NCBI GenBank assembly: GCA_027886175.1
Contig: JAJNNQ010000130.1
Location: forward strand, 12,913,501-12,977,500
Length of the DNA: 64,000 nucleotides
Direction of reading: 5' to 3'
Source: Phylloscopus collybita
Lineage: Eukaryota; Chordata; Aves; Passeriformes; Phylloscopidae
Under the pieces are notes generated by a model. That model saw only the letters and a program-made list of their open reading frames with translations. It did not search any database and was not told the DNA's origin. Shown in pieces: positions 13,201 to 24,390 of the stretch. Both the position numbers and the translations under genes were made by a program. Within the stretch, counting starts at the first letter, position 1. Every line of letters begins with the position of its first letter.

Positions 13201-15592
13201 CTCACTAGCTCTAGGATATGACCATTTTACCACCCTTGGAACTCTCTGAACCCAAGGCATTCACAAAGAGAAATAAATAACACACCTAAAATTGGCTTCA
13301 ACCTCTAATGCAGGGTGTCTCACGTGAGCTCCTCTGCTGTGAATCCAAAGCACTGCTCCACCCCTCCTTGAACTCACAGTCTCTTAACTGGAATTATCTA
13401 CTATGTTGTATTTCTGTCAGGCATGGTATATCAGCAGACAAAGAAGCCCTTTACGTTGTGTTTAGTACTTGTGTTTCTTTTCAGGTCTAGTGTTTCTCTG
13501 ATCAGTAGAATACAGTTAACTGTCAATGCAATGTTCCCTCTAGTTTAGTGTGTAATTTTTTCAAAAGTTTGTGCAATTAAGTACAACCAGTCTGCTCCAA
13601 ACATCCCGACGCAATTGTTAAATAATAATTCTTGCATAACTACAAGATGTGTTTTCTATATTTATCAGTACTGGGCTTCAACCCAAAATTATCCTCTATT
13701 TTTCATTTAAAAGAAATACTTCTGCTGATTTCAAAAAACTGAACAGTTTGGAGTGGAAGCCCATTTCATGTTCACTGAAGAGCTGTACTATTTCTCTCTT
13801 GAAGGAACACAAAGAAAACTACAACCTTTACCCTTTACCATGGATTCTAGCATGCTGTGAATTTAGCTGTACATTTATTGTGAAGTACCAAAGTCTTCTA
13901 CAGCACTGCTTGCAGGCATCTTTTAATAACTGAAGTATTTGTCTGGAGAGGCACTATGCCATAAACAGTCCTTTCTCTTCACCTCATAACTTAAAATAGA
14001 CTTTTCAACCTTAGCCTACACTATTCACGAAGTTTGGTTTAATTGTAAAGATATATACGAGATCTAAGGAAACAATTGTCTTAAGAGAAGTGAGATTTCA
14101 TTTTAGGAGTTAGTATCTAAATGAGTTTTATAAAAAAAATCAAACTCTTGCTAGCTAAAGATTATACTGTTCTAAAAATGAGGTGGCTACATAGACCTCT
14201 CATTATCTTCCAAATAGTATCAGGGGCTCTATCAAACCTACTTTATATCAACCAAGTAGCCAAAATTAAAAAAAAATAAATTATCATTTCTCTATTTTAG
14301 GAAAGTATTGTGAAGTATTCACTGATTGATACTTACAAAGAAATTGTTTCCAATTATAGTTTTCTAGTATTTTAACTTATAGAACTTTATTCATAATTTA
14401 TGCTCATTACTATTCTTCCAATATAAATTTTAATGACATTTATAGGTATGTCTTTATTTTAAATACTATCAAAAAATATAACCATATGGTAATATTTTTT
14501 TCAGAAGCAAAAGAAGTTTGTAAGGCCATTTTATAGCTTGTATTTTTCTTAACAATCTGCAGTGCACTAGTTAGAGTTCTTCAATCTCTAATTATACCTA
14601 CAGCCATTCTGGACAGTTGGAATTAATTTTGGTGGCATTTAAGAGACAATGTACAAATGTTGAACCCCTTAAACCACTATGAAAAAGAATATTTCACATA
14701 TTGTATCCTACAATGTACCCATATGACCAATCCTATAAGGGGGTAAGGGGTTTTTTTTGGACAGGCATGGATGAGGTGAGGGGTGTCTAACTCTTCCCAC
14801 CATTTGTTTTTCTTTGAGATGTTCCCAATGACTCGTTTCTACTTTACAGTAGATCCTCTGATAGATGTTCTTTTTAAGCTCTTCTGTCTAACTGGAAGTT
14901 AATCCTCTAGAAACAAAACTAATTTAGTGAAATACCCCTTCATCTCTCTGTTTTTAAAATACTGATGTTTAAGATTTGTTTGGTTGGTTTAAAGTTCGGG
15001 TTTTAAAACTGGATGTTGAAAAAAACCAACCCAGATCCCAATGGCAGTATTTTTCTAAAAGTACAAGCAATGACTGCATAGACACTCAATAAAAAACATA
15101 CAATGCATTTACCTGTTCTAGTCAAGATGCTTTACCATGTTGATTTAACAAGAGTCTTGATTGTGTCTTTATCTATCCCAGTCCTTATTAGGTTGTATGA
15201 CATTTATAGGATTCCCAAGACGGAGACAGGTATTTGGCTATATGGATGTATGCATCTTATAGCTGTATTTTTTCTTTATTTTCTATAATACCAAGAAATA
15301 AAAAATAATATTACTAGAAAATATATTTATGAGCATATGTTTCAAAATTAAAAAAAAAAAAGAAGAAATACTTTCACAATCACATAAAAAAAAACAGTAT
15401 ATCAAGAAAACACATGAAGTTCATTAGACAGAAAAGTATGATACAGTTTTTAACTTGCTACAAATATCTGACTAGATCTATGATGCACTAAGTTATAAAT
15501 TTAAAACCAGCACAGACCTTCAGCTGAAGATACCACTTTGTTGCAGACTTCAAAACAAGGAAAATAACTGGCAAAAAGAGCTGAAGGGATGA
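10251..15592. other. unannotated AT-rich sequence
   Basis: No gene recognised. A T-rich run lies at 12553-12578, and a T/G-rich patch of G-runs in T follows at about 13106-13140. The remainder is unique-looking AT-rich sequence with only short open frames. Confidence 0.55.
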
Positions 15593-15614
15593 TTTTTTTT
15601 TTTTTTTTTTTTTT
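15593..15614. repeat. poly(T) tract of 22
   Basis: An uninterrupted run of 22 T. The two overlapping minus-strand open frames across it are produced by the lysine-coding homopolymer and are not genes. Confidence 0.9.
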
Positions 15615-17920
15615 GGTAGAGAGACTGTTCTTTTGATTTTGTATCCTACTAATAATATCTTCATGTAGTGCACTATGACTGTTTATCTGTAGCAGATGTC
15701 TATCTAGTGTTACATTTGACCTCAAATTTATTGCAAATTGGACCTACTAGTTTTCATTCTTTGAAATAAAAGGCTACAAAAGTTTTGTTTTCTAAATCTG
15801 GATTTGTACATTAGAAGTTATTGAAACTATTTCTGAGGAAATGAGGAAAAGTTCTTGTCAACATAGCCTTCCCCTGTCATCACAAACCCAAGGAGGGTGT
15901 TTAGATTAATCATAGCAAAACAGAACATATTGATTTCTTCCTCTTTAATGCTCCCATAAATCATAATCATCATGTGCCATGCTATGTGCCCTTGATTCTG
16001 CCAGCCATAATCTAATCTTATAACTCCCCAGAAAAAACAACAAATTTCTTACTTTATTTTTCTTCTTACACATGCATTTTCCTGCCACTCTCCAGGAATA
16101 TAGCTGATTTGAGTTAGGGTGATAGGGTCATTTCAAGATCATGCAAGTGGATTGATAAATAGCAGGATTTGTGTGACCTCTAGGGTGCCTATATGTGTAT
16201 TCAAAGGGCTTTTTTTTAAAAAAAGGTTGTTAAAAAAACTTTTTAAAAATATTTTTATAATTAATATACTTAAGTCTTTGCAACTTTTAGGGTGAACAAA
16301 CCAATTAACAATCTGCACCTCAGACTGATTTACATTATTTCTCATAGTCTGAACTAATGTGTTTCAGCTACACAACTCCACGAGAATTTGAGATATTCCT
16401 TCTTTTTTTGTTGTTACAGTATATCCCTTTGGTTTGATATTGATGGCAATCGTGAACTCTGTTTTGGCAATATCATGACCTTCCTCATAGTTCTTGCATA
16501 AAGAGAAAATCAAAACTGTAGTGCTCTATTGAGAAAGTTAGGCTCTCAGCAAAGTGGGGGCTAGACTATTTAGCAAGCCTCACTGTAAAGAAGGTTTTTA
16601 TATGGTATATTTAGGAACAGAAAAAATGGGAAAAGCAGGACATGCTTAACCAAGAACACACCAAGATTACAACTTCTTGAATGTATACTTTTCCCATCAC
16701 CTAGCTAACTTTCCCAAATAAATAACTGATGTTAAAACTTCTTCCTTTCACTTATGTGCTCAACTTCTTCCCAAAATCTACTGCAGTATATGTGCTGGTA
16801 TACCCTTCTTCCTCATCAGCCATGAGTACCAGAACCTGCATTTGGAATAATCAGAGTTCCAGTTTGCTCTGGCTGTGGTTACTCTGGACAAACAGCTTTG
16901 GCCTTGGACCCTGGACCTCAGCTTATTCACCAATGCCACTGAGAGTGCTTGAGCAACCTGCGAAACCTCAGGCTCATGGCTGCAACTCATCTTGATTGAA
17001 TTTTATTAACAGCTTGACACATTTCTTCTCACTGACTTTGAATTCTTTAATGGAAATATCATGACATTATTCAAAAAGCATTCGCTAGCTGAGCTGAATG
17101 AAGTAGACGGAAGCCAAAGACAGCAACCCCACAGGAATTCAAACAGAGTAAAGGCTTCTAATTTATGCAGAGATTAAAGTATGACTTGCTAGGAAGTCAA
17201 ATTCACCAAAACAATTAGGATTTGATTTTATTCTAGTCTGCAGCAGTGCCATTACCTTTCCATCAGGCTACAGAGATGTTCAGCAGAGAATTGCTTTTTA
17301 TTTTCCCTCAGAATAACAATTGTTGCATTATGAGTTGCTTAAATATTCATTCAGGTTCAAGAGATAGGAAAAGTTCCCAGACTTAAAATAAAATCTGATG
17401 AGGCTTCTTTCATTTTTGTGGCAGGGTAATCAAAGACGTAGGAAAAAAAAATCAACCACCTGACTGTTAAAGAAGGGCAGAGCCAACCGTGTAAGCCGAC
17501 ACATATCCACAGGCTGAAAACAACAGAAATAGAAACACAATGAAAAATAATTATCTCTGACTTGTTCATATTGTTTATTCATTTTCTAGAAATGCAGAAA
17601 CAATTAGGTGCCTATAATTTTCTTGCTAATTATAGAGTATTAAACCATTATAAAATAAAATGGTGTATTCTCTATTGCCCTAGGTTTCCAAATTTTATTT
17701 ACTGTTGAGATATACCTTTTCTTGAAGACTAAAGGGGAACACTTCATTTAGTATTTCAGGCTCAAGTCTCCCATTGTCTAATACCTTTTGTGGCTGTTCA
17801 CTTCAGCTGAGCCTAATATTATTCAGATTCAGTAACATTTTCAGCCTGCTCTCCACTGATAAAAAAACTCCACTCAAGGGCATGCAGAAGATTTACCTAA
17901 AAGAGAATGAGAATGCTCAT
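15615..17920. other. unannotated sequence, includes a motif-rich patch near 17.0-17.35 kb
   Basis: No coding gene recognised. At about 17,020-17,350 the sequence is free of simple repeats and dense in transcription-factor-like words such as AACAATTGTTGC and AATTAGGATTTG. It could be a non-coding regulatory element. The 88-codon frame at 16,729-16,995 has no family resemblance. Confidence 0.4.
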
Positions 17921-17921
17921 G

Positions 17922-17990
17922 AAAAAACAAAACAAAACAAAAAACAAAACACCAACCAACCAACCAACAAAAAAACCACCCCCCAAAAAT
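17922..17990. repeat. A/C-rich simple repeat, includes (CAAC)n
   Basis: AAAAC/AAAC units are followed by a short CCAAC/CAAC array (about 17951-17968) and a C-run. This composition recurs at several places in the window (35.7, 46.7, 49.6, 50.8, 57.4 kb). Confidence 0.85.
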
Positions 17991-18379
17991 ATAATATATA
18001 GTTTTGGTAATAAAAAAATCCAGGTCACACATTTAGAAATATTTCATTCTTGGTGTTCATAAGCATTCTCTAACACTGGTCTGGTTTAAGGATGAAACCA
18101 GCTTCTGTGTACATTGAGTTCTGGCATTTTTTTTCCTGTGATATCCTCCAACCTACACAAAATGTATTTGCTCTTATAGGAAGCATGATGAGTTGCAGAG
18201 AGAATTCAAACCAGCCATGTATGTCACACCCTTTCTCAGTTTCATCTCATCACAACTACTGACAAGATAAAAAGTGCAATTCCAGAACAATACTAAGCAC
18301 ACCAGAACACCTGAAAGGAGAAGCAATCTCACAGTCATGGAGCCGATGAGGAAAATCCACTCTTGCTTTTCCATCTATT

Positions 18380-18610
18380 CTTTTTTTTTTTTTTTCCTTC
18401 TTTTTTCATCCCTTGTCTCCAAAGGGCAAAGGGGAAGGGGAAGAGCAAGAAGTAAAATGAACTGCAAAGAAGAGAAAGCATGTAAGCTGGATTAGTCTCA
18501 AGGTTGAAAGGACTGGAAAATTTTCTCTTTCTTCCACTCAGATTCTCTTTCTTTTCTTCTTCCCTGGGTTTTTCTTTGTTCCTCTTTCCACACAATCCAC
18601 CTTCAGTACA
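18380..18610. repeat. alternating polypyrimidine and polypurine tracts
   Basis: A T/C-rich tract (about 18,380-18,420) is followed by a purine-rich tract (about 18,421-18,480) and another T/C-rich tract (about 18,520-18,600). Homopurine/homopyrimidine mirror-like tracts can adopt triplex structure. The open frames on both strands (e.g. 18,335-18,616) are low-complexity by-products. Confidence 0.6.
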
Positions 18611-21600
18611 TATCACTAACAGTGTCAGCTCCCATTACCTCCCTTTTTTCCTCAGTAACATTTCCGCCATCGATTCTGGTCATGATGGCTCCTCCACGCT
18701 CACTTTTCACCTCTCTCACCTTTACCCAGGGAACAGAACAGTACACAGTTAGGGGATAGTCTCACCTAAGTTAGGAGGCATGCATTTAAAACAAGCTCAT
18801 TAAAAACCAAAAAACAATTAGCAAATAAAATATCTTCACATGATATTCAGTCCCGTATATTCTCCGAACCATTTGAAACAGGTCTGGGGGTTTAGTACCT
18901 CATGCCATCTATGAAAGACAACAGATTAAATCACTGCTTTGCTTTAAATAATTTGGGGTTTGATTGGTCCCATTATACTTAGCAATTAGGAAAGTTATAA
19001 ATGAAAGAAATATAAAATGTGTAGATCAATCAAAATCCAGTGTGTAAACAAAGTGGGAGTACTTATGATATAATTTACAGAGTATTCAAGACATTATAAT
19101 GTTAACAATTCATTCAAATGGCAAGGAAAGTAACAAAATGTGAAAATGGCAAAACATCAATCAAGTCTCTTGAAAAGACTGCAGCTGAATAAAGGGAAAC
19201 CCATTAATTTAATGTCATTTAGCCATTTTTCTTCTCTCTGAAAGAAAACCACAGATCTACTCAATGACTTCACAGGGCACAGGAATTGAAAGAGGGAATT
19301 AACCAAAATAAGCCTCCCAGGGAATCTTTGAAATAGATGATTCTATTTGATTCCTTAATTTCTTCAAATTAAACGTGTCACACCTCAGTATCTGAAGATA
19401 TTTTTAAAAAACTAGAATATTTAGGAAAGAAAGAAGAAAAGGAAGACCACATAGCAATATTCTTTTTTTAGACCAAAAATCAAGCATAGCCTTATTGATC
19501 CAGGCAAGTGTTTACACAGATATCATGTCAAGGCTGGAATCAGAACCCATGTCTTTTTTCACAATACGAGGTAAAATATGTGTACTGGTAACTTTTTTTT
19601 TTTTTTCATCTAAAATTTTCAACATAAAAAAACTGTCTCAAATAGACTTCTAAAAACTATCTATGCTAAATTTGCAAATCAAAGACTGGTAATACAGGAA
19701 ACAGGAGAACTGATGTTGTCAGTTTATGTTTTCTACTGAATTTTATCATTTAAATGAACAATTTGCCCCATTTTTGCTCCTCAGTCATGACTGTACATGA
19801 GAAGCAGAACTTAACCAGAACCTACTGACAAGGTGGAGCAGGTGTTCTTTTTCAACAATGTCTGCAATGAAATGGAAGAAAAGAAACATGAAGTACATTG
19901 AAAATTTTTGCTGGAAGTCTCTTGAAAGCCTGCATCACCACCCTCCGACACAGAGAATAATGTAGACTTCTGGAAACCACTGCTATCACAACTGTAGGAG
20001 AGAATCTGAAAGCCTCAGACCTTAAACTGTCTCTGCAGACAGTTTAAATTGTTAAAATTCAGGTTTCACTGAAATCATGTCATTTCCTAACTTTGGAGAA
20101 CTCGACTTCCCAGTTTCATTTTTTTGAGCATTGTGGCTACTGACATAATTTTAAAAATTTCTAAAAGGTATTTAGACACCATTTGATAAACCACTAAAGC
20201 CCATAACAAGGTTGAATGAGCTGGAAATAAGAGTTTTTCCAGTGTCTCACCATAAATTAGGAAAATTCACACTGGAGGTTTTCAGATCCAGATGGAATTT
20301 GATCCAAGAAAGAGATGGCCTCTTACAGAAGGCCAGTTTCCTTTTCCCACTGTCTCTGATGCAGGCCAGATCTTTTGCATACAGGTGTACACCTGCTATT
20401 CTGGCGTCTGCAGTCCTAGGCAAATCTGTGACCTCTGGGCACCCTCTGCCACCTTCCAGCTGCGTGGGTGTGCTGATGGAAGCTTCTTGGCCACAGCCAC
20501 AGAGTCTTACTTTGGTCTGGCTAGTATAGGGCAGCCAGAAATTCCCCTTAGTTAATATACCACTCTTTTGATATCAATTAACCCTACCTAGATGAAAATA
20601 TACTGGGAAACCACCATAAAACCTTTGGCTTCAAAGTCACTCTTAAGACCTCATTAAACAGGAAGCTACAAGCTTACAAATAATTTTTGTCAACCAGGAT
20701 AAATTTACTTAGTTTTTAATTTTACTTCACTATTTTAGCACCAGAGTACTCTACAGTTTTTTACATGATCTTATTGATATTTAGGCATGCACTTATACAT
20801 GTGGAGCATCCCAAACACAAGTTTATAACTCAATCAGCCTATTAAGAACTCAATTGATTTGAACTGAGATTTCTAAAGTCATGAACGTTTTATCCAGTCA
20901 ATCCTCCCTTCACCTCCTTTTTAGCCATGCAGCTGTACCCTGGAGCTACAAAGATGGCAAATTGCAGCTCTGTTAAGAGCTTTGACTTGGGAGCTTGACT
21001 TACTACATTTTGGCATAATTTCTCATGTTTTTCAGATGGCCATAAGAAGTTTTTAAGGCATAAGGAATCTCTAAAATTTATGTATCGATAGAAACTGCTG
21101 CCAAGTGAGGAATTTTTACAGATTTTCCAAGATTTTTACAGATTTCTTGCTAATAGAAGGGATAGCAGTGCTACCATGGCTGTTACTGAAAGAAGAGAAA
21201 TAAGACAAAGGTTAGGCAAAATTAAATGAGCTTATCATATGAAATTATATTTTTCCCTGATTCTGAACCTTTTTGTCAGATAAAACAAATTGCTGGTCAT
21301 GTGTGCCAGTGCAGAAAGAGGAGGAGACACTGAGCAGAGTGGGCAAAAGAAATGTCATCAACCATGAAATTACTACTAACTAATTCTGCATAAAGTCAGA
21401 AACCATCCCTTCTCTTTTGCAATATTAAATGAGATTATTTACTCTGGCCACGTAACATATATTAATTTATTGGTTGCCATTATGTTCACTTGTGTGAAAA
21501 AAAGCTCCAGATTATTTTCCCCAATAATAATAATATATTCCTTATACTTAAGTTTTTTATGTGACTTTGTTTTTTTATGGTTTCAAATAAAAACTGAGAG

Positions 21601-22596
21601 TTTAGAAGTATGTAAGTTTAGAGAAATTCTTTTGACAGAGGAGCAGATGATATGGCCATGGTATCAGATGCACAGCAAGATACGTGCTGTGGAGTCTGTA
21701 CAAAAGATATTTCACTATTTTCTTGGAGTTACAGGATTTCATAGAACAAAACATTGACCTACTGTGGATTTCAAAATTTTGTCCATGTTGAACTTCTTAA
21801 AAATTTGCAAGCATTTAAAATACTACGGGAGACTAAGCTGAATTGAACACAAAGGACACTGCCATTTCATTTCCTGGTTCTGAAAACCAGCATTGGGTTC
21901 TGAAACATTTTTATCATTTTTCTGTTGACTGACACTTGGAAACACCCACTTCATTCCTAGAAGCTTCACTCACTGAATCATTTTCAATTGAGTTGAAGAA
22001 AAGTGCAGTGAAAGTTCATAGATGAAAAATCTTATCTGACTACTATGCGACTCCTTTCTCTTTTTTTCCTGTTCTTTTTTTCACCCTTTTTAAAAAATCC
22101 ATTCCCTGCACTTCTTTCAGACTCTGAATGGTTTTTTTAGGGAGAATGTGCAATCTTTTTCAAGTAATAATTGTGAAATGTATAAGGTAATTTCAATATT
22201 GTTTGATTTCTCTTCTTATAACAACTTCTAGTGTGCCAATCTACATGCAAAAATGTTCATACAGCTTTTATTGTCTAAAGTCATACTTAACAGTAAACTG
22301 TAAATGAAGTGGTTGTCTGCAACATTTTTTTTTTAATTAAAAAAATTGTAAATCCAGCACATGCCAAAGCCTCAACAAACACAATTACCCAAAATTGTTA
22401 AATTCAGTGTTAATTTTCCATACTCACAGTGCCAGAAATATGTTTCGATTTTTCTTGCCACATTTGTGTATATATGCAACATGGGAAAAAATAAATGCTT
22501 TCTGTTTTCAGAAGTGAAAGCAAATAGGATTCCTCAACGATTAAGAAATTTGAATCCATTTGTAAGATCTGTTAATTTTATACTTCTATACAAGTG
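18611..22596. other. unannotated AT-rich sequence
   Basis: No gene recognised. A GC-richer patch at about 20,215-20,550 carries overlapping 105- and 87-codon plus-strand frames with no recognisable domain; I do not call them genes. A poly(T) run lies near 19,591-19,606. Confidence 0.5.
20032..20057. repeat. perfect 10-bp hairpin, 6-nt loop
   Basis: TTAAACTGTC (20032-20041) and GACAGTTTAA (20048-20057) are exact reverse complements around the 6-base centre TCTGCA. This is a compact potential stem-loop or dyad binding site. It is too short for a microRNA precursor, and no gene adjoins it. Confidence 0.85.
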
Positions 22597-22721
22597 TGTG
22601 CTGGGTTGAACACTGGCCAAACGCCAGTGCATCCACTAAAATTATTTATTCATTTTCTGCTGTCAGATAAGGATTAGAAGAGCAAAAGTAGGCTCTAAAC
22701 TTTAAAGGATATGAAGAAATC

Positions 22722-22727
22722 TTTATT
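22722..22727 (-). promoter_or_regulatory. LTR polyadenylation signal AATAAA
   Basis: The plus strand reads TTTATT, so the minus strand gives AATAAA, about 125 bases before the 3' end of the minus-strand LTR. Position and orientation fit an LTR poly(A) signal. Confidence 0.55.
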
Positions 22728-23560
22728 AACAGAATGAAAAGAAGAATAATAAGAACCAGAATAAACCTTTAGAATACTTCTCCTCCCATCTCCTCTTTTC
22801 TTTCCCACTGAAAACATAGAGACAGAATCTGGTGTTTTCAGACAGGTTACCACTTCTAAAATAATCTTTCTTCAGTTCACTTAGGGAGAGGAGTCTCTCA
22901 TGCTGTGCCATGGAGATTTTTCCAGAAAAAAGAGTTGTCTCGTGGTTTTAATTTTCAGTAATAGCAGCCACCTGGAAATCTGCAATTGTGAAGTCCCTCC
23001 CAGGTTTGGCCATCTTCACACAACCACCACCATGGCTCATCTCAGCTTAATGGGGTACAATTTTTATGATGAGCTGTTCTAGCATAGAAACAAAAGCTCT
23101 CTTCATTTATCTCTAGGAACAGAGGTCTTCTTCTCCTATCCTTGGGGCAAGGTTTCTCATATCCCTCATCTTTCTCTTTCTATTCCAGCTTTTCATTGGA
23201 TCACAGCTACTTTGACATCTGCTTGCTTCAGCACTAGTGCCTCTCTTCACAGCTGTGGTTAGAACACTACATCCCCCCAGTCTATTTCATGAGTTACAGG
23301 GAAGAGTCTGATGCATCAATCATAATTTCACCATACCCTTACAAGAGAATTTCAGCCCAGGTTTAAGGCATCTCCTCGTTCTCCTCCCATCTGGGATTTC
23401 TTGACTCCTTCTTCACCGACCTCGATTGTCTCCATGTTGTTCTCTTCACGTGCCTTCCTTTTTCCTCTTCTCTGATTTGGGGGAAGTGGCGGGGCAGGGG
23501 TAAAGCTTCTCTCCCCTGAAGAAAGGAGGAAGCATGAGAGCTTCTCACAGTTGTTTCTTC

Positions 23561-23572
23561 TCTTAAATATAG
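23561..23572 (-). promoter_or_regulatory. LTR TATA-like box
   Basis: The minus strand reads CTATATTTAAGA. It lies upstream (in LTR orientation) of the AATAAA signal and so is the likely core promoter of the LTR. Activity is not known. Confidence 0.5.
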
Positions 23573-23802
23573 TGACTTGCAGTTCTACCTTTTCTAATTG
23601 GTACATCTTGCTACATCAGTTTTTTTAAAGCTGGCCAGTAACTGGCTCTGCCAAGCACACAGGAAGCTGTAATATTCTCTAACAAAGAATTACTGCCACA
23701 TCTGACGTTCTTTTGTTCCCCTAAACTAAAACCCAAACTATTTCAAACTACCAGAAAGTACTAAAACTATAACATTGATCTTCTCTTTCTACATATAGGT
23801 TT

Positions 23803-23818
23803 TATATATATATATATA
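23803..23818. repeat. (TA)n microsatellite
   Basis: Eight TA dinucleotides, just outside the degraded 5' side of the minus-strand LTR. Confidence 0.9.
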
Positions 23819-23897
23819 CAAAAAAACATTGGCAGTAATGCTTTGCAAATATAGAGACATAAAACTGAAAAAAAAGAAAGAAAGATGATGATCCTGA

Positions 23898-24390
23898 TCT
23901 ACTCTACACTAGTGCAGCCTCACCTTGAGTACTGTGCTCAGTTTTGGAAACACAATATTAAAAAGGATATTAAGCTGTTAGGGAACATCCAGTAGGAACA
24001 TGAGGATCTAGAGGGAAAGCCTTAGGAGGAGTGGCTGAGATTTGTGTTCAGCCTGGAGAAGAGGAAACACGGGAGACCTCATTGCAGTTACAACTTTCTC
24101 ATGAGGGGAAGAGGAGGGGCAGGCTCTGATCTCTTCACTCTCATGACCTGGGACAGGATTTGAAGGACTGGCATGAAGCTGGGTCAGGGGCTGTTTAGGC
24201 TGGATATCAGAGGGTGGCTGAGCACTGGCACAGGCACCTCAGCAACATGGTCACCGCACCAGCCTGACAGAGCTCAAGAGGCATTTGGACAGTGCTCTCA
24301 GCACTGGTGTGATTCTTGGGGCATCCTACACAGAGCCAAGAGTTAGACTCAGTGATCCTTGCAACTCAGCATTTTCTATAGTTCTATATA
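23898..24390 (+). mobile_element. CR1 LINE 3' fragment, plus strand
   Basis: 5'-truncated CR1 non-LTR retrotransposon. Codons starting at 23,909 read LVQPHLEYCAQFW, the conserved C-terminal part of the CR1 reverse transcriptase. Downstream comes CR1-like post-catalytic and 3' untranslated sequence (FSLEKR-like TTCAGCCTGGAGAAGAGG, then GGACAGTGCTCTCAGCACTG and ATTCTTGGGGC). It ends in a decayed CR1 terminal octamer (TTTCTATAGTTCTAT) near 24,390. The reading frame is interrupted, so the copy is dead. 5' truncation is typical of CR1 insertions. Confidence 0.9.

Larger units (their letters stand above)
22597..23740 (-). mobile_element. solo LTR of an avian endogenous retrovirus, minus strand
   Basis: Read on the minus strand, the element ends in a CAACCCAGCACA-type terminus at 22,597 (plus strand starts TGTGCTGGGTTGAAC). 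It carries a TATA-like CTATATTTAAGA near 23,561-23,572 and a polyadenylation signal AATAAA at 22,722-22,727, so the order promoter, then poly(A) site, then 3' terminus is kept. Its layout matches, from memory, a bird LTR family with an ATATTTAAGA promoter and a CAACCCAACACA end. The 5' end near 23,740 is degraded and no clear target-site duplication is visible. No gag, pol or env sequence adjoins it, so it is most likely a solo LTR. Family name and exact 5' boundary are uncertain. Confidence 0.7.

Noticed and set aside
20212..20555. Overlapping 105- and 87-codon frames as a small gene
   Set aside because: Two frames open together, no domain, no splice or initiation support; left as unannotated GC-richer sequence.
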